Shown piece after piece: positions 55,267 to 64,000 of a stretch of 64,000 nucleotides of DNA. A model generated the notes under the pieces. That model had not been told where the DNA came from. It ran no database searches and saw nothing but the letters and a program-made list of their open reading frames with translations. Both the position numbers and the translations under genes were made by a program. The number at the start of each line of letters is the position of its first letter. The stretch's first letter is position 1. The DNA is from CAWKMN01 sp963850765 (GTDB lineage: Bacteria > Chloroflexota > Anaerolineae > Aggregatilineales > Aggregatilineaceae), in NCBI GenBank assembly GCA_963850765.1, contig CAWKMN010000003.1, positions 186,001 through 250,000 on the forward strand, read 5' to 3'.

Positions 55267-55299
55267 CCCTGGGACGAATTGTTCCCAGGGTTTTCTTTT
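55267..55299 (+). terminator. Rho-independent terminator of the cupredoxin gene
   Basis: Stem CCCTGGGA/TCCCAGGG with an eight-base loop, followed by TTTTCTTTT; 38 bases after the stop. Confidence 0.9.
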
Positions 55300-55350
55300 G
55301 GGAATTGTCCGTCCGACGGCCCGTTCAATCAGCCTTTTTGGATTGATCGT

Positions 55351-55379
55351 TTCTCACGGCCCAGGATCTTTGCCATAAT
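55351..55379 (+). promoter_or_regulatory. Possible promoter of the small secreted protein
   Basis: TTCTCA, a 17-base spacer and CATAAT; the -10 ends 65 bases before the ATG at 55445. Confidence 0.4.
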
Positions 55380-55444
55380 CTGTACCAGCAATGGTCTATC
55401 CGGAATATAAGCCGCTCTGCAATAGTCACAGTTTCGGAGGAAAA

Positions 55445-55666
55445 ATGAAGCACAAGCTCTTGGTTCTCATGTTGGTTGTTGTCGTAGCTCTCGCAGCAGC
55501 ACTGCCAGCGGGAGCCGCCGATCCGGCTCCGGGCAGCACCTGCGGGCTGATCTTTGCCGGGCACGTCGAGGAACATGCCCTGGAAGGCCATCTTGGCGCG
55601 GAGCACAATCCCGGAATGCATGAGGGTCTCGCCGGTTTTGCCGAGCATCACGGAGAGTGCCCGTAA
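55445..55666 (+). CDS. Small secreted His/Glu-rich protein
   Basis: 73 residues. The ATG at 55445 is chosen for its GGAGG six bases upstream and the signal peptide that follows (KHKLLVLMLVVVVALAAALP). The mature part (about 45 residues) has two Cys and seven His in patterns such as HVEEHALEGHLGAEH and AEHHGECP, suggesting metal binding, which is not proven. A terminator with a 10-bp stem follows at once. It has its own promoter-like sequence and lies between the cupredoxin and tyrS genes. No family recognised. Confidence 0.75.
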   Translation: MKHKLLVLMLVVVVALAAALPAGAADPAPGSTCGLIFAGHVEEHALEGHLGAEHNPGMHEGLAGFAEHHGECP

Positions 55667-55688
55667 TCGGTTTTGTTTTTGTACGCGC

Positions 55689-55723
55689 AGGGGTGGGTTA
55701 ATGGACTCACCCCTTTCTTTTTG
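55689..55723 (+). terminator. Rho-independent terminator of the small secreted protein
   Basis: Stem AGGGGTGGGT/ACTCACCCCT with one G-T pair and a six-base loop, followed by TTCTTTTTG. Confidence 0.85.
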
Positions 55724-55850
55724 TCCTCTTCCACGATATTCTCCGCGTCTTCACTGATTCGCCCCTGATTTCCCCTTCACCTTGTGGTAATATACTCCCC
55801 GTGCATTCGCAGCCGCACCGCAACATGGCAGGGGAAAGGGAGTTCATGGC

Positions 55851-57073
55851 ATGCCGACGATTGATGAGCAGGTCGAGATTTTGATGGCGGGTACGGAATA
55901 CGGCGATCCGCAGATCAAAGAGACGATGACGCGGGAACTGCGCGACCGTCTGATCCTGGCCGAGAAGCAGGGGCGGCCGCTGCGGGTGTATTGCGGCTAC
56001 GACCCGCGCAAGCCCGATCTGCATCTGGGCCACACGATCACCATGCGCAAGCTGCGCCATTTTCAGGATTTCGGCACGAGGTGACGTTTCTGATCGGCAC
56101 CTTCACCAGCCTGATCGGCGATCCGTCCGACGTGGACAAGGCGCGCGCGCAGTTGACACCGGAAGAAGTCGAGGAGAACGCACGCACCTACCAGGAGCAG
56201 GCGTTCAAGATTCTGGACCGGTCAAAGACCATCGTGCGGCGTAACGACGAATGGCTGTCTACACTGGACTTCCGCGACATTATCCGGCTGGCGCAGAATT
56301 TCACCGTGCAGCAGTTCCTCGCGCGGGATAACTTCGCGCGGCGGCTCGAAACGGGCGAGCCGATCTACCTGCACGAGATGTTCTACTCGCTGATGCAGGC
56401 CTATGACGCCGTCGCGATGAAGACCGATGTGCAGGTGGGCGGGCAGGATCAGCTCTTTAACATCGTCGTGGCGGGGCGCAAGCTTCAGCAGGCGCTCGGC
56501 CAGCCGCCGCTGGTTGCGATCATCATGGGCGAGAGTCTGCCCGGCACCGACGGCGAGCTCAAGATGAGCAAGAGCATGGGCAACCATATCCCGCTGATGA
56601 CCACGCCCGAAGATATGTACGGCAAGGTGATGAGCGTGCCGGACAAGGCGATGCCAATCTTCCACAAACTGCTGTTCGGTTACACCGCCTCGCAGCTTAA
56701 CGATTTGGACGAGCGGCTGGCGGCAGATCCGATGGGGGTCAAGAAGGCGCTGGCCCACCGCGTGGTGCAGGAATTCTACGGACCGGAAGGCGCGGAGCAG
56801 GGCGCGAAGCACTTTGCCACCGTGATCCAGGGCGCGGGCCTGCCGGACGAGATGCCCGACTTCGCCATCGTCGCGCCGACGCCGGTAGTGGATATCCTGT
56901 TGGGGGCAGGGCTGACGAGCAGCAAGGGCGACGCCAAACGCCAGATCCAGGGCGGGGGTGTGCGCGCCAACGGCGAAAAGGTCGAGCAGTTCGACGCGGT
57001 CATTAACCCGGCCACGCTGCCGGTCGTGCTGCAAGTGGGCAAGCGCAAATTTGTGCGCGTCATCTCCGGATAG
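55851..57073 (+). CDS. tyrS: Tyrosyl-tRNA synthetase (one frameshift)
   Basis: About 407 residues. Class I signatures are LHLGHT (HIGH-like, in YDPRKPDLHLGHTITMRKLR) and LKMSKSMGN (KMSKS). The shift is near 56080, between HFQDFGT and HEVTFLIGTFTSLIGDPSD. Tyrosine recognition lies in EMFYSLMQAYDAVAMKTDVQ and VGGQDQLFN; the C-terminal S4-like RNA-binding part is TSSKGDAKRQIQGGGVRANG. The DPRKPDLHLGH form belongs to the TyrZ-like subgroup. A -10-like TATACT lies 55 bases upstream. The HAD gene follows after 3 bases, so the two are in one transcript. Confidence 0.93.
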
Positions 57074-57076
57074 ACC

Positions 57077-57763
57077 ATGATCGTATTCTTCGACGTGGAT
57101 GATACCCTGGTCGATCACAGCAGCGCGGAGCGTTCGGCCGCGCTGTTGTTCTACAAGGAACACGCCGGCAGTGCCTCGCTGGCCGGGCTGGACGGCGACA
57201 CGTTCTGCGCGCGCTGGCACGATGCCGCGGTTCGCCACTTCGCATCATATAATGCCGGCGAATGCAGCTACCAGGAGCAGCGCCGCCGCCGGATCCGCGA
57301 GTTTTTCGGGGCGGATCTCACCGACGCGGACGCCGACGACCTGTTCGGCGTCTACCTGACTCGCTACGAGGCTCACTGGGCGCTTTTTCTGGATGTCCTG
57401 CCGTGCCTGGACGGGCTGGCCGGTCATACCCTGGGCATTATCTCCAACAACAGCATTCATGCGGTACAGCACAAACTGCACCACGTGCAGATCGCGGATC
57501 GTTTTGATGTCGTCATTGCACCCGAAACGACAGGCGCATCCAAGCCTGATCGCCGGATTTTCGAGGCGGCGTGCCAGCAGGTTAACGCGCCGGCCAGCGC
57601 GTGTGTGTACGTCGGGGATCAGCTTGATACCGATGCCCGCGCGGCAGCGGCGGCCGGGATGATCGGCGTGTGGATCGACCGGCGCGGTGAGGATGGGAAA
57701 CCGCCCGATGGCATCATCACGATCCACGATTTGCACGAGCTGATGCGGCGGCTGAAAGGGTAG
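57077..57763 (+). CDS. HAD-superfamily hydrolase
   Basis: 228 residues. HAD motif I FFDVDDTLVDHSS, motif II LGIISNNS, motif III KPDRRIFEAACQQ and motif IV CVYVGDQLDTDARAAAAAG are complete. The helical cap (about 18-100) resembles the YjjG/haloacid dehalogenase group, which dephosphorylates nucleotides or small metabolites. It starts 3 bases after tyrS and ends 4 bases before the next gene, so it belongs to a three-gene transcript. The exact substrate cannot be read from the sequence. A housekeeping nucleotide phosphatase is one possibility. Confidence 0.9.
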   Translation: MIVFFDVDDTLVDHSSAERSAALLFYKEHAGSASLAGLDGDTFCARWHDAAVRHFASYNAGECSYQEQRRRRIREFFGADLTDADADDLFGVYLTRYEAHWALFLDVLPCLDGLAGHTLGIISNNSIHAVQHKLHHVQIADRFDVVIAPETTGASKPDRRIFEAACQQVNAPASACVYVGDQLDTDARAAAAAGMIGVWIDRRGEDGKPPDGIITIHDLHELMRRLKG

Positions 57764-57767
57764 GGGG

Positions 57768-58419
57768 ATGGCGCTGGACGTCGAATATCACGGGCTGGGC
57801 GCGGAAAACCTGTTTGGAGACTACGCATGTGTCTTTGTCGAGCAGTTTGCCACGCGGCAGCCGCATGGCGTGGCCTTGGATGGATTTCACGGGCCGCATC
57901 CTGCGCGGCCGCGCCGATGGTGATTTCGCCACGCTGACCGACGATCCCCGGCGGCGTGTGGTCTTTCTGACCGATGCATCGGCGCTGTGTACGCTGGTCG
58001 GCTGCGACGGGCGGGACATCCTGGCGCAGATCGGCTATGATGAAGCTTTCATCGCGCGGCTGCTGGAGCGGCAGACGCGTTTTAAGCTGGCCCTGTTCCC
58101 CGATATGGAAAAACGTCTCGCTACCTGGGATAACCTGCTCGATCTGGTGTGCAGCGCTTATCCTGAATGGCACGCGGCGGTCGAGCGGGTTCGGCCCGAA
58201 TTGAAGGCGAGTCTGTTCGAAGCGCTGGAAGGCGAGGCCGCCGAGTTACGCGCCCGGCTGGCGGATGTGCTCAACGTGAACCGGCTGTTCGCGGGCGATG
58301 GCTATACGCGGCGCGAAGACGACCCACAGTGCCGTGTCCACCCCGAATATGTGATCCTCAATCGCCCGCTGATCGAACTGCCGGCTTACTGCCTGATCGA
58401 TTTCCCAGTTGAGCCGTGA
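57768..58419 (+). CDS. Hypothetical protein (one frameshift)
   Basis: The gene likely starts at the ATG at 57768, with GGGGG before it, reading MALDVEYHGLGAENLFGDYA. The frame changes near 57880 into RILRGRADGDFATLTDDPRR and continues to 58419, giving about 216 residues. The C-terminal half is helical and acidic, with LFPDMEKRLATWDNLLDLVC and SLFEALEGEAAELRARLADV, and ends LPAYCLIDFPVEP. No membrane segment, signal or known motif. Position suggests co-transcription with tyrS and the HAD gene. Confidence 0.6.
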
Positions 58420-58449
58420 CCTGAACGGGCGCTCGATGCACGGACGTCC

Positions 58450-59709
58450 TTATTCTTTTTTCGTGGTGGTGGACGAGATCTGCGCGCGCAGTTGTTCGCG
58501 CTGGTGGGTCAGCAGCCGGCGGATACTGACGATCCACGTGGCCGGCGACAGCAGCATCAACTGCCGCCACCAGCGAACCACGGGCCGACGCACGCCGGCC
58601 AGCGCGTATTCACCCTGCCGCCGTCCCCAGGTGATCGAGCGGCCCGCACGCGCCGAGGCCGACCACTGAATGATGACCGCGCCCCACGCCAGCCCGCCCC
58701 CGAATCCCACCAGCGCCAGCAAATCGCCGGGTTTCAGACGGCCTTCGTCCATCGCTTCGGCCAGCGCAATCGGGATCGTCGCGGCGGATGTGTTGCCGTA
58801 GCGGGCAATGTTGCTGTAGACGCGGTCTTCCGGGATCTTCAGCGCCTTGGCGGCGTAATCGATGATCCGCTGGTTCGCCTGGTGCGGGATGACAAGCGTC
58901 AGATCGTCGGGCTTAAGGCCGAGCGGTTCCAGCGCGTCGCGGACGCTTTCCCCGATCACGCGGGTGGCGAAGCGATAGACGCCTTTGCCATCCATATAGA
59001 TCTTGTGCATCTCATGCACGCCGTCCTGCAGATAGGTTTCGCGGCTGCTGACGGTCGGCAGGGTGAGCATATCCCAGCCGGAGCCATCCGAGCGCAGGAC
59101 CGTGCTCAGGATGCCGCCGGGCGTGTCGCTGCCCTGCAGGACTACCGCGCCGGCACCGTCACCCCACAGGATGCACGTCCCCCGGTCGGACCAGTCCGCC
59201 ACGCGGCTGAGCGTTTCGGCCCCAATCACCACGGCGGTGTGGATCGTCCCGGCCTGGATCTTATTCGACGCCATGTCCAGCGCGTAGATAAAGCCCGTGC
59301 AGGCGGCGCTCAGGTCAAACGCGCCGGCGTTCGTCGCGCCGAGCAAATCCTGCACAAGGCTGGCCGTGCTGGGGAACATGTGCTCCGGGGTGGCCGTGGC
59401 GACGATGATCAGGTCGATCTCACTGGGCAGCACGTCGGCCACGTCGAGGGCTTTCTGCGCGGCGCGCGTCGCCAGACTCGTCGTGGTTTCGCGGGGTTCG
59501 GCAATACGGCGCTCCTTGATGCCCGTACGCGAGACGATCCATTCGTCGTCGGTCTCAACGATCGCCGACAGGTCCGTGTTGGTGAGCACCTGCGACGGCA
59601 CTTCCATCCCCCAGCCGATGATATGGGCGTAACGGAGCATCCGGGGGCGGGTGATGCGATTGGTGCGGCCGTTAAGCGTCCGGCGCGGGCGTCCATTGTT
59701 GTCGATCAT
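58450..59709 (-). CDS. fabH: Beta-ketoacyl-ACP synthase III with C-terminal extension
   Basis: 419 residues. The catalytic triad is Cys in DLSAACTGFIYAL, His in IPHQANQRI and Asn in YGNTSAATIP; GFGGGLAWGAVIIQW is the normal end of FabH. About 70 extra residues follow, partly hydrophobic (WWRQLMLLSPATWIVSI) and ending in charged QLRAQISSTTTKKE. It starts fatty acid synthesis by condensing acyl-CoA with malonyl-ACP. The ATG at 59709 has AGGA eight bases upstream; an internal ATG (59640) gives the usual FabH start. Downstream of fabF, with a repeat-filled 248-base gap. Confidence 0.92.
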   Translation of the reverse strand: MIDNNGRPRRTLNGRTNRITRPRMLRYAHIIGWGMEVPSQVLTNTDLSAIVETDDEWIVSRTGIKERRIAEPRETTTSLATRAAQKALDVADVLPSEIDLIIVATATPEHMFPSTASLVQDLLGATNAGAFDLSAACTGFIYALDMASNKIQAGTIHTAVVIGAETLSRVADWSDRGTCILWGDGAGAVVLQGSDTPGGILSTVLRSDGSGWDMLTLPTVSSRETYLQDGVHEMHKIYMDGKGVYRFATRVIGESVRDALEPLGLKPDDLTLVIPHQANQRIIDYAAKALKIPEDRVYSNIARYGNTSAATIPIALAEAMDEGRLKPGDLLALVGFGGGLAWGAVIIQWSASARAGRSITWGRRQGEYALAGVRRPVVRWWRQLMLLSPATWIVSIRRLLTHQREQLRAQISSTTTKKE

Positions 59710-59731
59710 GCGTTGGTCCTGTATGAGTAGA

Positions 59732-59957
59732 CAGTGATCAGTAAACAGTGATCAGTTGTTAGTTCCTGGTTATTGGTCCGATTCGCCCGCCAGAGACATG
59801 GGCAGGGCGATAATCGGTACGCCGTTAGCGCAGGTGCCAGGTTCTATGTCAGCCCCGGGCGGACACAGGGGTCCGCCCCTGCAAAAACGGTTTCGGGGAC
59901 AGCGACGTATTTTCCCTGTAGACTGCTGACCGAAAACTGTTCACTGAAAACTGCCAA
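59732..59957. repeat. CAGTGATCAGTAAACAG repeats and REP-like palindrome
   Basis: Inverted repeats at about 59732-59775 and 59928-59957 (ACTGTTCACTGAAAACTGCC) flank GGGCGGACACAGGGGTCCGC CCCTGC (59856-59882), which is nearly the same as at 15961. The space is otherwise without genes. Confidence 0.7.
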
Positions 59958-61202
59958 CTAGTTTTCGTAGCGGCTGAATACCAGTACCGCATTGTGCCCA
60001 CCGAAGCCGAACGAGTTCGACATGACGTGCTTAACCTCGCGCGCGACGCCGACATTGGGCGTGTAGTTCAGATCACATTCGGGATCGGGCGTGTGCAAAT
60101 TGATGGTCGGCGGGATGAACTGCTCGCAGATCGCCATGATGCTGAATACGGCTTCCACACTGCCGGCCGCGCCCATCAGGTGCCCGGTTACGGACTTGGT
60201 CGAGCTGATGGCCACATGGTAAGCGTGCTCCCCGAATACGGCCTTGATGGCGCGCGTCTCGCTCGCGTCGTTCAGGGGCGTACTGGTGCCGTGCGCGTTG
60301 ATGTAGCTGATGTCCTCGGGACGCAGCCCGGCGTCGCGGAGCGCGTGGCGCATGGCGCTCTGCGCACCCTCGCCGTTTTCCATCGGCGCGGTGATGTGGA
60401 AAGCGTCACACGTACTGCCATAGCCGGTCACTTCGCAGTAGATATGCGCGCCGCGCGCCCGGGCGTGTTCCAGTTCTTCAATCAGCAGCACGCCCGCGCC
60501 TTCACCCACGACAAACCCATCACGATCGGCCGAGAACGGGCGGGACGCACCCTGTGGATCGTCGTTGCGTTTCGAGATCGCGCCCATATTGGAGAGGCTG
60601 GCGATCGTCAGGCTGAGCAGCGCCGATTCCGAGCTGCCGGCGACCATCGCCGTGGCCGCGCCGCGCCGGACCATCTCGAGCGCCTCACCGATGCTGTTGT
60701 TGCCGGTGGCGCATGCCGTCGAGATCGCCATGTTCGGGCCGCGCAGACCAAAATCGATCGCGATCTTGCCGGCTGGACTGTCGGGCAGCATCATGGGCAG
60801 CAGCAGCGGGCTGACGGTACTGTGGCCCTCCTGCAGGTACTTCACGATGCCTTCCATCAGGGTGTGGAAGCCGCCGATCCCGGTGCCGACCAGGCAGCCG
60901 ATCTCGTCCCGGTTCGAATCGTCCACGACCAGGCCCGAATCGTCGAGCGCCTGCTTGCTGGCATAATGCGCTACCTGGGTCAGCGGATCGGTCCGCCGCA
61001 GATCGCGCTTGGTCATGTGGCTGGCGGGATCGTAGTTTTTTACGTTGCAGCCAAAGGTTACCTTGAGGCCGAGTTCTTCATATTCGGGGATATGTTGTGC
61101 ACCGGAAACTCCGTTAGCGGCATTCTGCCACGCTTCCTCGACCGAGTTCCCCACGGGGCACAGAATACCCATGCCGGTGACAACCACGCGCTTTCGTTCC
61201 AC
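59958..61202 (-). CDS. fabF: Beta-ketoacyl-ACP synthase II
   Basis: 414 residues, the standard length. It elongates acyl-ACP chains. The active site has Cys in ISTACATGNNSIGEALEMV, His in NAHGTSTPLNDASET and His in KSVTGHLMGAAGSVEAVF, and the C-terminal NSFGFGGHNAVLVF motif is present. The start is GTG with GGAGG eight bases upstream. Together with fabH downstream this forms a minimal fatty-acid elongation pair; other fab genes and acpP are outside the window. Confidence 0.96.
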   Translation of the reverse strand: MERKRVVVTGMGILCPVGNSVEEAWQNAANGVSGAQHIPEYEELGLKVTFGCNVKNYDPASHMTKRDLRRTDPLTQVAHYASKQALDDSGLVVDDSNRDEIGCLVGTGIGGFHTLMEGIVKYLQEGHSTVSPLLLPMMLPDSPAGKIAIDFGLRGPNMAISTACATGNNSIGEALEMVRRGAATAMVAGSSESALLSLTIASLSNMGAISKRNDDPQGASRPFSADRDGFVVGEGAGVLLIEELEHARARGAHIYCEVTGYGSTCDAFHITAPMENGEGAQSAMRHALRDAGLRPEDISYINAHGTSTPLNDASETRAIKAVFGEHAYHVAISSTKSVTGHLMGAAGSVEAVFSIMAICEQFIPPTINLHTPDPECDLNYTPNVGVAREVKHVMSNSFGFGGHNAVLVFSRYEN

Positions 61203-61415
61203 TGATAGATCCTCCGATACGCAGCCCCACCTTGGGGGCTAGCCTGACCATTACCGCGCCACAGCGAGCGCGGACCATGATTATACCGCATTGAAACACG
61301 TACTTCTCTATAAACCCAAATCGGCGCAAAAGGTTGCAGGGCGGTTGCTGCGCAACGTATAATGCACGCCGCACGACAGGCGAAACAGAAAGCACCGGAA
61401 GGACAGGCAGACGGC

Positions 61416-62369
61416 ATGATTCTGATCACAGGCGCGACCGGGCTGGTGGGGCGGCAGCTTACGCCACATCTGCTGGCGGCGGGCTGGCCGGTGCGGGTGA
61501 TGGTCCAGCCCCGGCGCGGCGGTCGTGCGCCCCATCTGCCGTGGCCGGAAGAGCTTGGCGTGGAAGTTATGACGGGCGACCTCCAGGATCCGGCCAGCCT
61601 GCACCCGGCGATGCACAACGTCCACACGGTGATCCATCTCGCCAGCGCTCAGTGGTGGGGCACGCGGCGCGATCTGGAGCAGGTGGATATACAGGGAACG
61701 CGCAACGTGATCGCGGCGGCCCGCTCGGCGCGGATCGGCCGCCTGATCTACCTCAGCCAGCTTGGGGCAGAGCCGTCGTCCGCCTATATTCTGATGCGGA
61801 TTAAGGGGCAGGCCGAAGCGCTGGTGCGCAACAGCGGTGTGGCGTTCACCGTTATGCGCTGCGGCGTGATCTTTGGACCGGAGGATCGGTTCGTGAACGG
61901 TATGGCGATGCTGCTGCGGACGAACCCGTTTTTCTTTTTCCAGCCGGGCCACGGCGACAGCCTGCTCCATCCGCTGTATGTAACGGATCTGGTCAAGGCA
62001 CTGGGCAACAGCCTGAACAGCATCGACCTCGTGGACGCGACGATCGAGATCGGCGGAGGCGAGTACCTGACGTATAACGAGATGATCCGCACGGTGATGC
62101 GCGTTTCGGGGGCACAGCGGATGATCGTCAACGTGCCGCCGTACCTGCTGCGCAGCGTGAACCGTCTTGTCAGCCGCGTCGTCCGGCGCTGGCCGATGAC
62201 CCCGCAGTGGTTCGATATCCTTGCCACCAACCGGACGGCGAATCTCGGCAACCTGTATGATTACTGCGGCGTGCGCCCGGTCCGGTTCGAGGATACGCTG
62301 CTGACGTACATGCCGGACCGCCGTTACAGCCTGGAAATGCTGCGCTTCCTGTGGTCGCGCCCTTCGTAG
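61416..62369 (+). CDS. NAD(P)-dependent SDR, NmrA/NDUFA9-like
   Basis: 317 residues from the ATG at 61416 (MILITGATGLVGRQLTPHLL, the Rossmann GxxGxxG motif). NVHTVIHLASAQWWGTRRDL is followed by NVIAAARSARIGRLIYLSQL and YILMRIKGQAEALVRNSGVA. The usual YxxxK is replaced by Y-I-L-M-R-I-K, as in atypical SDRs such as NDUFA9. The C-terminus has a basic amphipathic part (LLRSVNRLVSRVVRRW). It may be a quinone- or lipid-linked reductase or a regulatory SDR; the substrate is unknown. Divergent from fabF. Confidence 0.83.
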   Translation: MILITGATGLVGRQLTPHLLAAGWPVRVMVQPRRGGRAPHLPWPEELGVEVMTGDLQDPASLHPAMHNVHTVIHLASAQWWGTRRDLEQVDIQGTRNVIAAARSARIGRLIYLSQLGAEPSSAYILMRIKGQAEALVRNSGVAFTVMRCGVIFGPEDRFVNGMAMLLRTNPFFFFQPGHGDSLLHPLYVTDLVKALGNSLNSIDLVDATIEIGGGEYLTYNEMIRTVMRVSGAQRMIVNVPPYLLRSVNRLVSRVVRRWPMTPQWFDILATNRTANLGNLYDYCGVRPVRFEDTLLTYMPDRRYSLEMLRFLWSRPS

Positions 62370-62677
62370 GGGCGGCGGGCGATCCGACGGTCTGCCCAAC
62401 TCCGAATAGTCTCCGAGATTTGGCATCATGCGCTCTGATCGCTGAGAAGAGGGGGCCCTTTCCGTGAGTTAGCCCCTCCCTAAATCCCTCCCCACAGAGT
62501 GGAGAGGGACTTCAGCGCTCCCCTTTCTCCGTGCGTGCTTTGCACGCCTGGGGAAAGGGGCGGGGGATAGGGGCCAGTGTGCATCCCTCACTCTTGGCGC
62601 GGAACTTCGATACCCCCCGGCGGCACGAATTTGTGTATAGTTGGTAGTGGGATGAAAGAGAGACGGGGTTCAGGTTC
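62370..62677. repeat. Gene-free stretch with extended GC-rich hairpin
   Basis: The element at 62468-62577 (TTAGCCCCTCCCTAAATCCC … GGGGGATAGGGGCCA) matches the inside of the MITE-like element at 34799-34986 and carries a nested GCGTGCTTTGCACGC hairpin. It lacks the 18-bp terminal repeats. No promoter or RNA gene was recognised in the rest. Confidence 0.7.
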
Positions 62678-64000
62678 ATGATGCTGCCTAGCTCACATGG
62701 CTCGATGATCACAACTCTTCAGCGCCTCGAAGAAGCCGGCGAGATCCGCGGGCTGGACGAGATGGAAGTGCTGTCGCGGCGCGAGCGCGGCGACGGGAAC
62801 GATTACCAGCCACCCACCAGCCGGTCACTCGGCGATATTCTGCGACAGAACGTATTCACGCTGATCAATATCGTGCTGTTTTCGCTCGGCGCGACGATGG
62901 TCGCCATTGGGCGAGTGGATGAAGCGATTATCAGCGTGAGCCTGATCACGATAAATATCGTGATCGGCGTGCTGCAAGAGGTGTGGGCCAAGCGCAAACT
63001 GGACCGGATCGCGCTGCTGACGCGCCCCAAGGTCACGGTACTGCGCGGCGGTGAGCCGCGGACAATCGACCCTGCTGAACTGGTGCGCGGCGACGTGGTG
63101 ATCGTCCGGCCCGGCGATCAGATCGTGGTGGATGGCATCGTGGTGGGGGATGGTCAGATCGAGGTGGATGAGTCGCTGCTGACCGGCAAATCGGATCATA
63201 TCGCCAAACGCAAGGGCGATCCCGTGCTGTCGGGCAGCTTTGTCGTCACCGGAACGGCGATGTTCCTCGCGCGGCGGGTCGGCAAGAAGAGCTTCGCCAA
63301 TCAGGTTGCCTCTGAGGCACGGGCCTTCCGCGTGGCGCGTACGCCCCTTCAGAACGACGTCGATTTTGTGATCCGGGTGCTGACGCTCGTCGCCGTCTTC
63401 TTCGGGATCCTGCTGGCCGCGTCGGCCGTGCTGTCCGAAGTGCCGCTGATGCGCCGCATCCAGATGGCGACCGTGTTCGCCGGGCTGATCCCCAACGGGC
63501 TGTTCTTCATGGTGATCGTTGCTTACACGATGGGCGCGGTGCGGATCGTGAGCCGGGGCGCACTGGTCCAGCAAGCCAATTCCGTCGAATCGCTGAGCAA
63601 TGTGAACGTGCTGTGCATGGACAAGACCGGCACGCTGACCGCCAACAAAATCCATTATCACGATGTCTACCCGGTGGATCTGGGAAAAGACGCCTTCGAG
63701 CGGCTGCTGGCCGAATTTGCCCGCAGCGCCAGCGTCACCAACCGCACCAGCGAGGCGCTGATCCAGGCCCTGGACGGCAAGGCGCGGCGCGTGCTGGACG
63801 AGGTGCCGTTTTCGTCGGCGCGCAAGTGGAGCGCGCTCACCTTCAGCGACGATGATCAGAAGGGCGTCTACGTGATGGGCGCGCTCGAAGTGCTGGAGCC
63901 GCACCTGATCGCGGGCGGCAACTCGCTGGTCGAACAGGCCGAGCGCTGGTCGGATGAAGGGCTGCGCGTGGTGTTGTTCGCCTATAACCCGGAGGTGCTG
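62678..64000 (+). CDS. Cation-translocating P-type ATPase, CtpE-like (C-terminus beyond window)
   Basis: The first 441 residues of an open frame that leaves the right edge. It has a short cytoplasmic N-terminus, TM1-2 from about residue 55 (FTLINIVLFSLGATMVAIG), the actuator domain with VDESLLTGKSDHIAKRKGDP (the SGES-type TGxS loop reads TGKS), and TM4 with FAGLIPNGLFF. The phosphorylation motif CMDKTGTLTANK has Asp near residue 315, and the start of the nucleotide-binding domain follows. It resembles the CtpE/calcium-type branch. Metal specificity cannot be set from this part. Starts ATGATG; both codons are possible. Confidence 0.9.
   Translation, partial: MMLPSSHGSMITTLQRLEEAGEIRGLDEMEVLSRRERGDGNDYQPPTSRSLGDILRQNVFTLINIVLFSLGATMVAIGRVDEAIISVSLITINIVIGVLQEVWAKRKLDRIALLTRPKVTVLRGGEPRTIDPAELVRGDVVIVRPGDQIVVDGIVVGDGQIEVDESLLTGKSDHIAKRKGDPVLSGSFVVTGTAMFLARRVGKKSFANQVASEARAFRVARTPLQNDVDFVIRVLTLVAVFFGILLAASAVLSEVPLMRRIQMATVFAGLIPNGLFFMVIVAYTMGAVRIVSRGALVQQANSVESLSNVNVLCMDKTGTLTANKIHYHDVYPVDLGKDAFERLLAEFARSASVTNRTSEALIQALDGKARRVLDEVPFSSARKWSALTFSDDDQKGVYVMGALEVLEPHLIAGGNSLVEQAERWSDEGLRVVLFAYNPEVL

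Noticed and set aside
61308..62429. Minus-strand frame of 373 codons opposite the SDR gene
   Set aside because: The plus-strand frame has a Rossmann motif at its start; the antisense frame is His/Arg-rich and featureless.

Overview
The window is a GC-rich bacterial chromosome segment, probably from a Chloroflexota (Anaerolineae-like) genome. That placement is inferred from several features together: secreted proteins built from DUF4397 and SH3 units, large glycosyltransferase-type membrane proteins with C-terminal beta-sandwich domains, a DUF5939-type cyclase, and intergenic spaces full of short palindromic repeats. No rRNA, tRNA or CRISPR array was seen. About a third of the genes, including two aminoacyl-tRNA synthetase genes, contain single-base frameshifts while neighbours are intact. 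This looks more like indel errors in the assembly than mass gene decay.

Layout. 1-6.1 kb (minus): a membrane glycosyltransferase, two tandem paralogous membrane proteins and the start of a fourth membrane protein. 6.4-9.4 kb (plus): a TetR regulator, an NAD(P)H quinone oxidoreductase-like flavoprotein and a DHA2 efflux pump; near-identical 20-bp operators lie upstream of the regulator and the pump. 9.6-15.8 kb: a conserved unknown protein, GT4 and GT2 glycosyltransferases, a secreted Gly/Met-tailed protein, a CaiB/BaiF CoA-transferase and a DUF4342 protein. 16-21 kb (minus): pyrimidine-nucleoside phosphorylase, a membrane-anchored baseplate-J-like protein, ruvX, a tiny lysine-rich ORF and mltG. 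21-30.6 kb: a DsbA-like protein, a DUF4397/SH3 surface protein, an FtsX-type permease, a secreted CocE-type hydrolase and TatD. 30.7-33.8 kb (minus): rmd and gmd for GDP-deoxyhexose synthesis; gmd carries a 351-residue intein with LAGLIDADG-like motifs. 33.9-38.9 kb: Hsp20, a creatininase-like protein without its usual metal ligands, two small or unknown proteins, a HAD phosphatase and mtnA. 39-44.8 kb (minus): an M1 aminopeptidase fused to a trypsin-like domain, a CpaF-type ATPase and a class III cyclase. 45-51.4 kb: PfkB kinase, GNAT, Tat-exported polysaccharide deacetylase, ahcY, an SH3/SGNH protein and a RAYT transposase. 51.5-64 kb: alaS, cupredoxin, tyrS, a second HAD phosphatase, fabF/fabH, an SDR and the start of a P-type ATPase.

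The intergenic DNA is dominated by four repeat families: REP-like palindromes ending in CGCCCCTAC, matching those in and beside the RAYT gene; GC-rich CCCCTCTCC/GGAGAGGGG hairpins, two of which lie inside a glycosyltransferase coding region; CACAGAGAACACAGAG hairpins; and GTTAGTTATTAGTTG inverted repeats. One 188-bp MITE-like element with 18-bp terminal inverted repeats supplies the stop codon of the creatininase-like gene. The most notable items are the gmd intein, the RAYT/REP system, the MITE, the shared TetR operator, the protease-aminopeptidase fusion and the lysine-rich micro-ORF between ruvX and mltG.
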